A model generated the notes under the pieces. That model was not told the origin of the DNA and made no database searches. It was given only the letters and a program-made list of their open reading frames with translations. A stretch of DNA of 9,781 nt from Halobacteriales archaeon QS_9_70_65 (GTDB lineage Archaea > Halobacteriota > Halobacteria > Halobacteriales > Haloarculaceae). Shown here in pieces: positions 1 to 6,994 of the stretch (within the stretch, counting starts at the first letter, position 1; each line of letters opens with the position of its first letter). The stretch spans positions 1 to 9,781 of the forward strand of contig PXSC01000023.1 of assembly GCA_003023535.1 (NCBI GenBank). Direction: 5' to 3'. The position numbers and the translations under genes are program-made.

Positions 1-326
1 CGTCGGTCGTGGTTCCGGCGGCCGCCTCCGGCATCATCTCCTCGTACGTGCTCGCGCTCTCGCGGGCGATCGGGGAGACGATGATCGTGACGATGGCCGG
101 CGGACAGAGCCCGAAAATGCCCTACTTCCCGAACGTGCTGCGGAACTTCACGGATTCGATCGAGGCGATGACCGCGTCGATAGTCAAGATCGCAAGCGCC
201 GAGTCGCTCGGGCAGACGGCCACGTACGAGGCGATGTTCGCCATCGGACTGACGCTGTTCGTGCTGACGCTCACGATGAACATACTCGCAGAACTCGTCC
301 GCCGACGGTTCAGGGAGGTGTACTGA
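1..326 (+). CDS. pstC: Phosphate ABC transporter permease PstC, C-terminal end only (gene begins upstream of the window)
   Basis: This is the last ~107 codons of PstC, one of the two membrane subunits of the PstSCAB phosphate importer. The frame is open from position 3 to the TGA at 324-326, so the in-frame GTG at position 9 is internal and not a start. The peptide contains the second half of the cytoplasmic EAA coupling loop, where PstB docks: a proline-alanine stretch, then SGIISSYVLALSRAIGET, the PstC/PstA family version of this loop. A hydrophobic helix follows, then a soluble stretch, then a last membrane helix (around ATYEAMFAIGLTLFVLTLTM) and a short basic tail. The next gene, pstA, begins one base after the stop, so the two are co-transcribed. 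PstC rather than PstA is inferred from operon order and from the complete PstA that follows. Confidence 0.93.
   Translation, partial: SVVVPAAASGIISSYVLALSRAIGETMIVTMAGGQSPKMPYFPNVLRNFTDSIEAMTASIVKIASAESLGQTATYEAMFAIGLTLFVLTLTMNILAELVRRRFREVY
314..320 (+). promoter_or_regulatory. Shine-Dalgarno site of pstA (GGAGGTG)
   Basis: GGAGGTG lies inside the last codons of pstC, seven bases before the ATG at 328. It matches the anti-Shine-Dalgarno end of archaeal 16S rRNA over seven bases and fixes the pstA start. The same heptamer with the same 7-base spacing precedes the GTG at 6802 on the other strand. Confidence 0.75.
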
Positions 327-327
327 G

Positions 328-2181
328 ATGGCGACGAAACCCGAACCCGCCGAGTCGATCCGTCGGGACGGTCGGTTTAGCCTCAAAGAGCTCAAAGGCA
401 AGGCCTTCGAGGGAGTGCTGATCGCGGCGACCCTCGTCGGTATCGTCGCCCTGCTCGTCCTGTTCGGGTACATGTTCTTCGACGCGGTCGGTCCGCAGGC
501 CGCGTCGGCGAAGTGGTATCTCCTGTTCTTCGGGACCCTGGTCGCTCCCACGTCGGCGTTCGCGCTGTACAGCCGCCGGCGACCGGCGGTCCGGCGGATG
601 AACGCGAAAGCATTCGCGGCGGTGTTCGGTGGACTCGCGTTCAGCCTCGCCGCGTGGGTCGTGTTCGATGCGACCGGGCCACGCGGCCCGTTGCTTTACG
701 TCCTGCTGGCCGGCGTCTCGCCGCTCCTCATAGCCGGGTACGCGAAGTACGTCGAGCGGTCGATGTTCGTCGGTCCGGCGATGGTCGCGTCCACGCTGGT
801 CGCGCTTCTCTGGACCCTCGGCACCGAGGTCTTCGTCTTCGCCCTGTTCGATCTGATCGGCCTCCTGTTCGGCTGGATCCCGGTCCTCGGGTCGCTTCGA
901 CTCCCGGTCGGCCTCCCGGCCCTCGTCACTGCCGTCTCGGCCGGCGTCCCGACGCTCGCCGTGCTCCGGTACCTCGTCCGGCGAGACGCCCCGCGACGGG
1001 CATTCGTCCTCGTGCCGGTCGTGGCGGCGCTGAGTGGCCTCGGGACGGCAGGATTCGACTTCTGGCTTCACCCGTACGTCGACGTCCTCGCGGCGTGGGT
1101 CGCGTACGTCTGTCTCGTCGGGGTGCCGGTCGCGGCGGTCGTCGCGCTGGCGGTCAGGCGCCGTGCGACCGTCAGAGATGGCCTGGTCGCGGGCGGCGCC
1201 GCCGTCGCCGGAAACCTGGCGGTCGGCGGTGTCGCACTCGCTCTCTCCATCGACCCGTCCTTCTGGGTCGTCATGTTCTCGGGCGCAGTAGTCCCGGTGG
1301 CGTACGTCGTCGGCGACGCCGTCATCGCGGACCGCGAGGGACGTATCGGACTCCTCGGGCCATTCGTGCTCATCGGTGGCGTCCTGCTCGGGGCGCTCCT
1401 CGAGGACATCATCAATGCCACCGGCCCTGATACGTGGATCACGCCGACGCTACTGTTGAGCACCTGGAACGGTCTCGACCCGACGGAAGCCGGTGCGTAT
1501 CCCGAGACCGTCGGCTCGATCATGATCGTCAGCGTCATGGCGCTGATGTCGTTCCCGGTCGGCGTCGGTGCGGCGATCTACCTCGAGGAGTACGCGCCGA
1601 AGACGGGGCTGGCGGGACGGTTCGCGAACTTCGTCGAGGTCAACATCGCGAACCTCGCGGGGGTTCCGTCGGTGGTGTACGGATTACTCGGCCTCGCCCT
1701 GTTCAACAACGTTCTCGATTTCCCGCCCGGAATCGTCTTCACCGCAGGGGCGACGCTCGGACTACTGATACTACCGATCGTAATCGTCTCCGCTCAGGAG
1801 GCCATCCGCGCGGTGCCGGACTCCCTCCGCCGGGGCTCTTACGGGATGGGTGCGAGCCGGTGGCAGACCCTCCGGAACGTCGTGCTTCCGGAGGCAGTGC
1901 CGGGCATCCTGACCGGCACCATCCTCGCGCTGGGGCGAGCGATCGGAGAGACCGCGCCGCTACTCATCATCGCCATGCCGGTGTCGAGCAGCACCCCGGA
2001 GGGACTGTTCGACAGCGGCGCTGCGCTCTCGCTGCGAATCTACGCGTCGTCAGCCAAAGCGATTCCGGAATACAGGAAAGGCGTCCTCGCGGCCCTGGCT
2101 ATCGTGTTGCTCGCGTTGATGCTCACGATGAACGCCGTCGCGATACTCCTCCGGAATCGATATCAGACGAACGATAGGTAA
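328..2181 (+). CDS. pstA: Phosphate ABC transporter permease PstA with a large internal membrane insertion
   Basis: PstA pairs with PstC to form the phosphate channel in the cytoplasmic membrane. The protein has 617 residues, about twice a typical bacterial PstA (around 280-300). Residues 27-52 resemble the usual first helix. The permease core resumes at about 370-617: the helix ending in GVGAAIYLEEYAP (412-424), the EAA coupling loop that contacts PstB at about 491-540 (E491, the glycines of SYGMGAS, then LPEAVPGILTG and ALGRAIGET), and a last helix at about 585-608. Between them, residues ~57-365 add about nine or ten predicted hydrophobic segments with no recognisable transporter motif. 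The start is set by GGAGGTG seven bases upstream. I recall that haloarchaeal PstA proteins are often enlarged, so this may be a lineage trait. The role of the insertion is unknown. The permease assignment is firm. Confidence 0.95.
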   Translation: MATKPEPAESIRRDGRFSLKELKGKAFEGVLIAATLVGIVALLVLFGYMFFDAVGPQAASAKWYLLFFGTLVAPTSAFALYSRRRPAVRRMNAKAFAAVFGGLAFSLAAWVVFDATGPRGPLLYVLLAGVSPLLIAGYAKYVERSMFVGPAMVASTLVALLWTLGTEVFVFALFDLIGLLFGWIPVLGSLRLPVGLPALVTAVSAGVPTLAVLRYLVRRDAPRRAFVLVPVVAALSGLGTAGFDFWLHPYVDVLAAWVAYVCLVGVPVAAVVALAVRRRATVRDGLVAGGAAVAGNLAVGGVALALSIDPSFWVVMFSGAVVPVAYVVGDAVIADREGRIGLLGPFVLIGGVLLGALLEDIINATGPDTWITPTLLLSTWNGLDPTEAGAYPETVGSIMIVSVMALMSFPVGVGAAIYLEEYAPKTGLAGRFANFVEVNIANLAGVPSVVYGLLGLALFNNVLDFPPGIVFTAGATLGLLILPIVIVSAQEAIRAVPDSLRRGSYGMGASRWQTLRNVVLPEAVPGILTGTILALGRAIGETAPLLIIAMPVSSSTPEGLFDSGAALSLRIYASSAKAIPEYRKGVLAALAIVLLALMLTMNAVAILLRNRYQTNDR

Positions 2182-2199
2182 TCCACGGGACTAATCACA

Positions 2200-3069
2200 A
2201 TGAGCGAAAAAGAACTCGACGACGAATTGGACGGCGAAAGCGAGGGTGCGGTGGATTCCTCGCTGATAGGCATGGAGGTCGCCGATACGGACACGAAGGA
2301 TCAACGACCCAGAACCGAAGAGACGGTCATCGAGACACGGGGCCTGAACGTCTACTACGGCGACGAGCGCGCGCTCCACGAGGTCGACATGGAGATCCAC
2401 GAGCGGGAGGTGACCGCCATCATCGGGCCGTCGGGTTGCGGAAAGTCGACCTACCTCCGGTGTATCAATCGGATGAACGATCTCGTCGAAGCGGCGACCA
2501 TCGAGGGTGAGGTTCGCTTCGGGGGAATGGACATGTACGGCGATGACGTCGACCCAGTCGCGCTCCGTCGACGCATCGGGATGGTGTTCCAGCACCCGAA
2601 CCCCTTCCCGAAGAGCATCTACGACAACGTCGCGTACGGACTTCGGATCCAGAACCGCACGGAAAACCTCGACGAGAAGGTCGAACAGGCGCTGAAGGAC
2701 GCGGCGCTGTGGGACGAGGTCAACGATCAGCTCGACGAGAGCGCGATGGACCTGTCGGGGGGCCAGCAACAACGGCTCTGTATCGCGCGGGCCATTGCGG
2801 TCGACCCCGAAGTGATCCTGATGGACGAGCCCACCTCCGCGCTGGACCCGGTCGCCGGCTCGAAGATCGAGGACCTCATCGACGAACTCGCCGAGGAGTA
2901 CACCGTCGTCATCGTCACCCACAACATGCAGCAGGCCGCCCGCATCTCCGACCGGACGGCCGTGTTCCTCACTGGCGGCGAACTCGTCGAGTACGACGAC
3001 ACCGAGACGATCTTCGAGAACCCGGAACACCAGCGCGTCGAGGACTACATCACCGGCAAGTTCGGATAG
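2200..3069 (+). CDS. pstB: Phosphate ABC transporter ATP-binding protein PstB
   Basis: This is the cytoplasmic ATPase that drives PstCA. All nucleotide-binding motifs are intact in the 289-residue protein: Walker [10 protein letters not shown] (76-84), Q-loop Q131 in the PstB-typical [16 protein letters not shown], signature [16 protein letters not shown] (185-200), Walker B VILMDE (205-210), D-loop SALD (213-216) and the switch histidine H241 in [13 protein letters not shown]. The C terminus [18 protein letters not shown] is characteristic of PstB. The first ~42 residues are a strongly acidic extension not found in most bacterial PstB, consistent with a haloarchaeal protein. The ATG at 2200 is preferred because it is the first after the pstA stop, 18 bases away. 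M25 (2272) is an alternative start that would remove much of the acidic tail. phoU starts two bases after the stop. Confidence 0.97.
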   Translation: MSEKELDDELDGESEGAVDSSLIGMEVADTDTKDQRPRTEETVIETRGLNVYYGDERALHEVDMEIHEREVTAIIGPSGCGKSTYLRCINRMNDLVEAATIEGEVRFGGMDMYGDDVDPVALRRRIGMVFQHPNPFPKSIYDNVAYGLRIQNRTENLDEKVEQALKDAALWDEVNDQLDESAMDLSGGQQQRLCIARAIAVDPEVILMDEPTSALDPVAGSKIEDLIDELAEEYTVVIVTHNMQQAARISDRTAVFLTGGELVEYDDTETIFENPEHQRVEDYITGKFG

Positions 3070-3071
3070 CG

Positions 3072-3737
3072 ATGGCCCGCAACGACTACCAGGAGCAGCT
3101 CGACGCGCTCCGGGACGACGTCCTCGCGATGGGCGAGATGGCGGTGTCGGCCTACGACGACGCCCTGGCGGCGCTGGAATCGAAAGACGAGACGCTGGCC
3201 GCGGAGATAATCGACGGCGACGACGTCATCAACGACCGCTATCTCGAACTGGAAAGCGATTGTATCGACCTGTTCGCGCTGCAACAGCCCGTCGCCGGCG
3301 ACCTCCGGTTCGTCGCCTCGTCGTTCAAGATCATCACCGACCTCGAGCGCGTCGCCGACCTGGCGACCAACCTCGCGGCGCACGCCGTCGCCGCCGAGCG
3401 GGAGCGCTACCCGGAGGTCGATATCCGCCACGTCGGCGAGCGCGCGCGGTCGATGCTGGTCGACGCCCTCGAGGCGTACGACGACGGCGACGCGGCGGCC
3501 GCCCGGGAGGTCGCCGCCCGCGACGACGAGATCGACCGGCTCTGCGAGACGGCCGCCGAGACCGTCGTCGGGGACCTGCTCCGGACGGAGTACGGCGACG
3601 ACACCGGCACCATCCTCGCGGACGCCCGGCGGCTCCTGTTGACGATTCGGGACCTCGAACGGGTCGGCGACCACGCGGTCAACGTCTGTGCGCGCGTCGT
3701 CTACATGGACGACCAGAACGACGAGCTCCTCTACTGA
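3072..3737 (+). CDS. phoU: Phosphate signalling and uptake regulator PhoU
   Basis: PhoU is a cytoplasmic all-helical protein made of two similar three-helix bundles that bind metal. In bacteria it restrains the Pst transporter and links it to phosphate signalling; the archaeal mechanism is less clear. The 221-residue protein has the usual family length. It carries QQPVAGDLR (71-79) and both copies of the family metal-binding signature, DLERVADLATN (90-100) in the first bundle and DLERVGDHAVN (194-204) in the second. The ATG at 3072 comes two bases after the pstB stop, and an alignable PhoU N terminus (LDALRDDVLAMGEMA) follows at once. The open frame extends upstream inside pstB, but that part is a GC-rich shadow. 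The TGA overlaps the ATG of the next gene (TGATG), which suggests translational coupling. G+C is visibly higher here than in pstA and pstB. Confidence 0.95.
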   Translation: MARNDYQEQLDALRDDVLAMGEMAVSAYDDALAALESKDETLAAEIIDGDDVINDRYLELESDCIDLFALQQPVAGDLRFVASSFKIITDLERVADLATNLAAHAVAAERERYPEVDIRHVGERARSMLVDALEAYDDGDAAAAREVAARDDEIDRLCETAAETVVGDLLRTEYGDDTGTILADARRLLLTIRDLERVGDHAVNVCARVVYMDDQNDELLY

Positions 3738-4726
3738 TGAGTCCGCACACCGACGACGGCCCGGTCGAACGGACGGTACAGCTGGCCGGCGGCTCGACGT
3801 TCACCGTCTCCATTCCGAAGGGGTGGGCCGAAGAGCGGGACATCGGCCCCGGAACGGGGCTGTCGATCTACCCCTTCGAGGACCGGCTGGTCGTCGCCGC
3901 CGGACCCGACGGCGACCGGACGGCCGCGCTGGACGCCGACCGGCTCGGCGCCGACGTTCTGCGGCGTCGGGTCCGGGCGGCGTACGCCGCCGGCGCCGAC
4001 GAGATAACGGTCCGCTCGCCGACGGGCCTCGGCGCCGAAAAGCGCCGCGCGGCGACGTCGGCCGTCACGGAGCTGGTCGGCGTCCAGGTGGCCGGCGAGA
4101 CCGACTCGGAGCTGACGGTCCGGAGCCTGCTGGACTCGACGGAGGTGTCGCCGGCGGAGACCGTCGACCAGCTGCGCGGGCTCGTGGTGCCGATGCACCG
4201 GGAGGCCGTCGAGGCCGTCGTCGCCGACGACGCGGCGCTCGCCGAGCACGTCGCCGCCCGCGACGACGACGTCGACCGGCTGTTCGCGCTCGTCTGCCGG
4301 CAGTTCTACCGCGTGCTGGGCGACGTCCGCGAGGCCGACCGTCTGGAGGCTGGCCGGCTCGAGGCGCTCACCCGGTTCCGGGTCGCCCGCTACCTCGAGC
4401 GGGTGGCCGACCACGCCGAGCGGGTCGCCGACGTGGCGGCCCGACAGCCGGCGGCCCCGTCGCCGGCCGTCGGCGACCGCCTCGAGGAGCTGGCCGGCGA
4501 CGCCCGCGGCGTCCTGACGGCGGCGCTCGACGGCGAGACGACGGCGGCGCTGGAACGCCGGGCGGCGGTCCGCCCGGAACTCGACGCCCTCGACCGCCGG
4601 CTGTACGACGACGGCGGCGAGGCGGCGTACCTCTGCGGCCGGGCCGTCGAGAGCGTCCGCCGGACCGCCGAGAACGGCGGCAACGTCGCCGAGGCGTACT
4701 CGCTGCTGAACGTCGGCGACGACTGA
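3737..4726 (+). CDS. AbrB-like/PhoU fusion protein, probable phosphate-responsive regulator
   Basis: This 329-residue protein has two parts. Residues ~11-55 look like an AbrB/SpoVT swapped-hairpin DNA-binding fold: RTVQLAGGSTFTVSIPKGW, a short loop DIGPGTG, then the strands GLSIYP and RLVVAA. Residues ~143-320 are PhoU-like helices, with VAARDDDVDRL (172-182) and one clear metal-binding signature YLERVADHAERVADVA (219-234). The second bundle (about 247-320) lacks an obvious ExxxD signature, so metal binding may be reduced to one site. The ATG at 3737 shares its A with the phoU stop, so phoU and this gene form a coupled pair. Such fusions are common in archaeal phosphate loci. A role as transcriptional regulator of pst is inferred from the DNA-binding-type domain and the gene position, and is not proven here. 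Confidence 0.88.
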   Translation: MSPHTDDGPVERTVQLAGGSTFTVSIPKGWAEERDIGPGTGLSIYPFEDRLVVAAGPDGDRTAALDADRLGADVLRRRVRAAYAAGADEITVRSPTGLGAEKRRAATSAVTELVGVQVAGETDSELTVRSLLDSTEVSPAETVDQLRGLVVPMHREAVEAVVADDAALAEHVAARDDDVDRLFALVCRQFYRVLGDVREADRLEAGRLEALTRFRVARYLERVADHAERVADVAARQPAAPSPAVGDRLEELAGDARGVLTAALDGETTAALERRAAVRPELDALDRRLYDDGGEAAYLCGRAVESVRRTAENGGNVAEAYSLLNVGDD

Positions 4727-4748
4727 GGGTCGGGGCCGGGACGGCAGC

Positions 4749-4760
4749 CCACCCGGGTGG
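4749..4760. other. 12-bp perfect palindrome between convergent genes
   Basis: CCACCCGGGTGG is a perfect self-complementary sequence in the 42-base gap between the end of the AbrB-PhoU gene and the end of the beta-propeller gene on the other strand. It could help 3'-end formation, but no T-rich tract follows on either strand, and haloarchaeal termination usually depends on T runs. In DNA this GC-rich, a short palindrome can easily be chance. Confidence 0.25.
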
Positions 4761-4768
4761 CGAGCCGC

Positions 4769-6802
4769 TCACTCCGCGAGCGACACCTCCGAGGTGCGCT
4801 CCCAGTCGCGCTCGTCGACGACGGTGACGGAGTCGTCGTCGAAGACGTAGAGGTAGTCGCCGACGTAGGCGGTCCGCCGGACCCGGTCGCCGGTCGCGAC
4901 GGTGGTCTCCACGGAGAGGCCGTCCGTGTAGTCGAAGACGTAGGCCGTCTCGCCGGCCGGCAGGAAGAACACCCCGTTGCGGCGGTCCATGAGGAACGCG
5001 CGGTGGCTGTCGGCGACCGCCGAGAACCGGGCGTCGAGCATCCGGTCGGTCTCGACGGTCGGATTCGACGGCTCGGAGACGTCGAAGACGACGAGCTTCA
5101 CCTTGCCGTTTTCCTCGCCGATGCCGAGCACGCGGTCGCCCGGGAGCGGGTGGAGGTACGACGAGAAGCCGGGGAGCTTCAGTTCGCCCTCCAGCGTGGG
5201 GTTCGTGGGGTCCGAGAGGTCGACGACGTGGAAGGGGTCGATACGCCGGAACGTGACGACGTAGGCCTCGCCGTCGGCGTAGCGGACCGAGTAGATGCGC
5301 TCGGTGACGCCCATCCCCGTCACGGAGCCGGTCACCTCCAGGGACTCGTCGAGAACGTAGAGGTCGTTCTCGCTGTCGGCCCCCATCGCGCCGGGGACGG
5401 TGGTGGCGATCCGGAACTCGCCGTCGTCGACGTCCATCGAGAACTGGTCGAGCGGCCGCCCGGGGACCGACCCGGTCGCGCCGGCCGCGACGGTCGGGCT
5501 CTCGCCGTCGACACCTGTCACGTCGAAGGCGACGATTCCGGTGCGGACGAACTGGCGCTTGTTGTCGGCGGCCCACGCCCGTCTATCCTCGAAGAGCTCC
5601 CGTTCGGCCTCGCGGCGCTCGGACTCGGGGAGGCCGGCCAGCCAGCTCTGAACCGCCCGCTGGAGCTCGATCCGCTTCGCCCGCGGCCCGATGTCGTAGT
5701 CCTGTATCTCCTCGATGCGGTCGAGCGTCTCATCGTCCAGCCTGTCGGACTGGTTCTCCTGTAGGAACCGGGCCATCACCTCCGCGCGGTCGACCCGCTG
5801 GGGGTAGGTCACGTGGACGGCCCCGGGGGAGACGTGGACCACGGTGCTGCCGCCCGAGCCGACGAACGACGCGGAGTCGTCGACCGACCCGTCGGCCGGG
5901 TCGAGCAACGTCACCGTGTAGGTGGTGTCGACGGCCGTCGGTTCCGCAGGGTGGTGGATTTCGGTGCAGGGCACCGAGACGCCGTCCATCGGCTCGACGG
6001 GGCAGGGTTCGCGCCGGTCGACGCCGTCGGCGGTGACCAGATAGACGGTATCGGCGTGGAGCCGGGCGGTGACGAGGCGGCCCGACAGCTCCCGCGACCA
6101 CGTCCGCTCGGGGTCCTCGCGGTTGGCGACGTCGTAGCCGACGACGGCGTCGCCGTCGAAGACGACGAGCGTGTCGTCGGCCAGCAGTAGCTTCCCGGAG
6201 ACGTCCAGTCGGCTGGCGACCTCCGGGGCGGCGGGGTCGTCGGTATCGATGAGCCGGACGCCCCCCTCGCGGTCCGGCGGGTCGTCGGCGTCCTCGCCGG
6301 GTTCGCGAACCACCCGGTTGCGGTCCCGCGGCGAGTAGTAGATCGTCTCCGGCGTCGTCTTCAGGACGTCCGGCTCGTCGACGCCCGCCACCTGGAGGTT
6401 GGTGTCGGAGGCGCGGCGCTCGCCGTCGGCGTCGTCGGCGCTCCGGGCGGACGCCTCCTCGACGGGCGTCTCGGTCTGCGCGGGGGCGGCGTCGTCTGCC
6501 GCCGCGTCGCCGCCCGCGTCGGCGGGTTCGACCTCTCGGGAGACCTCGTCGCCCCGGAGCGCTCGGTTCGGCCGGGTCGGCCGGTCGGCCGCCCGGAGGT
6601 ACGACCGGAACTCCTCGGCGGAGTCGAACGTCGACACCGCGGGCTCCTGAACGGTACCGTCCGCGGGTCGGTCGGCGGGGGCGACATCTGCCAGGACGAT
6701 CGCGCCGGCGCCGCCGGCGACGATGGCGACGGTGACGACGACGGCCACCTGAACGGTCGACAGCGAGGCGGTCCGGCTCATGGAGCCGGCTACTGCGGCC
6801 AC
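4769..6802 (-). CDS. Membrane-anchored extracellular protein with C-terminal beta-propeller domain (Beta_propel family)
   Basis: The 677-residue protein belongs to the archaeal and bacterial secreted beta-propeller family (COG4880/PF09826), distantly related to WD40 repeats. Residues ~15-40 are one hydrophobic segment (VQVAVVVTVAIVAGGAGAIV), most likely an uncleaved signal anchor; there is no twin arginine and no lipobox cysteine. An acidic, Ala/Asp-rich linker follows to about 130. The family signature NLQVAGVDEPDVLKT (135-149) opens the propeller, with recurrent blade motifs such as VTADGV, YVVTF and YLYVFDDDSVTVVD. A charged helical insertion sits about halfway through. The only two cysteines, C267 and C279, could form an external disulfide. 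The start chosen is the GTG at 6802, preceded by GGAGGTG (6816-6810) at 7 bases. The ATG at 6781 (M8) is a good alternative with a TATA-like TTTATC at -28 to -23. It stands alone, convergent with the pst operon. Family assignment is firm; function and ligand are unknown. Confidence 0.9.
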   Translation of the reverse strand: MAAVAGSMSRTASLSTVQVAVVVTVAIVAGGAGAIVLADVAPADRPADGTVQEPAVSTFDSAEEFRSYLRAADRPTRPNRALRGDEVSREVEPADAGGDAAADDAAPAQTETPVEEASARSADDADGERRASDTNLQVAGVDEPDVLKTTPETIYYSPRDRNRVVREPGEDADDPPDREGGVRLIDTDDPAAPEVASRLDVSGKLLLADDTLVVFDGDAVVGYDVANREDPERTWSRELSGRLVTARLHADTVYLVTADGVDRREPCPVEPMDGVSVPCTEIHHPAEPTAVDTTYTVTLLDPADGSVDDSASFVGSGGSTVVHVSPGAVHVTYPQRVDRAEVMARFLQENQSDRLDDETLDRIEEIQDYDIGPRAKRIELQRAVQSWLAGLPESERREAERELFEDRRAWAADNKRQFVRTGIVAFDVTGVDGESPTVAAGATGSVPGRPLDQFSMDVDDGEFRIATTVPGAMGADSENDLYVLDESLEVTGSVTGMGVTERIYSVRYADGEAYVVTFRRIDPFHVVDLSDPTNPTLEGELKLPGFSSYLHPLPGDRVLGIGEENGKVKLVVFDVSEPSNPTVETDRMLDARFSAVADSHRAFLMDRRNGVFFLPAGETAYVFDYTDGLSVETTVATGDRVRRTAYVGDYLYVFDDDSVTVVDERDWERTSEVSLAE

Positions 6803-6803
6803 C

Positions 6804-6816
6804 GATAAACACCTCC
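6804..6816 (-). promoter_or_regulatory. Overlapping Shine-Dalgarno (GGAGGTG) and TATA-like element (TTTATC) of the beta-propeller gene
   Basis: Read on the - strand, GGAGGTG (6816-6810) is directly followed by TTTATC (6809-6804). The first fits a ribosome binding site for the GTG at 6802. The second fits a haloarchaeal TATA box for a leaderless transcript starting at the ATG at 6781. Both cannot act in the same transcript, so this short block decides between the two starts. A further AT-rich candidate, CTAAAAC at 6840-6834, lies upstream and could drive a transcript starting near 6810. Confidence 0.45.
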
Positions 6817-6937
6817 GCTAAGGACAAAGAGCCGTTTTAGATACCGCCCGCCCGGACCGACCGTGCCGTCCGCCCGGCCGGCCCGGCGCGAAGCTTGGAC
6901 CGACCGGGAATTTCCACCCGAAGCGACGGCGCCGCCC

Positions 6938-6954
6938 GGCTATCACGACTAGCC
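6938..6954. promoter_or_regulatory. Inverted repeat GGCTA-N7-TAGCC upstream of the Bat-like gene
   Basis: Two perfect 5-base arms (6938-6942 and 6950-6954) separated by seven bases end three bases before a TATA-like stretch. The position, directly upstream of the core promoter, suits an activator site or a regulator operator. The arms are short, so chance is not excluded. Confidence 0.3.
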
Positions 6955-6957
6955 ACG

Positions 6958-6965
6958 CTTATTAC
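6958..6965 (+). promoter_or_regulatory. Candidate TATA box of the Bat-like gene (CTTATTAC)
   Basis: This is the most AT-rich stretch close to the ATG at 6995, 30-37 bases upstream. With the usual archaeal distance of about 26 bases, transcription would start near 6987 and leave a leader of roughly eight bases. No convincing Shine-Dalgarno is present (only GAGAGAG at 6983-6989), which fits a nearly leaderless mRNA. Confidence 0.4.
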
Positions 6966-6994
6966 ACAGAAGCACCTTAGTCAGAGAGAGCACG

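Noticed and set aside
9..326. GTG at position 9 as the start of a small gene
   Set aside because: The frame is open to the window edge and the peptide is the C-terminal end of PstC.
3688..4827. 379-codon + strand frame overlapping the AbrB-PhoU gene
   Set aside because: Low-complexity Arg/Gly/Pro translation without a motif. The overlapping frame from 3737 has the AbrB and PhoU signatures.
4368..5576. 402-codon - strand open frame overlapping two real genes
   Set aside because: It is extremely Arg/Pro-rich and crosses the convergent boundary between the AbrB-PhoU gene and the propeller gene. It is a shadow.
4757..5764. 335-codon + strand open frame antisense to the beta-propeller gene
   Set aside because: No domain or start signal. 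It is the complementary-frame artefact of a high-G+C gene whose - strand frame has clear family signatures.
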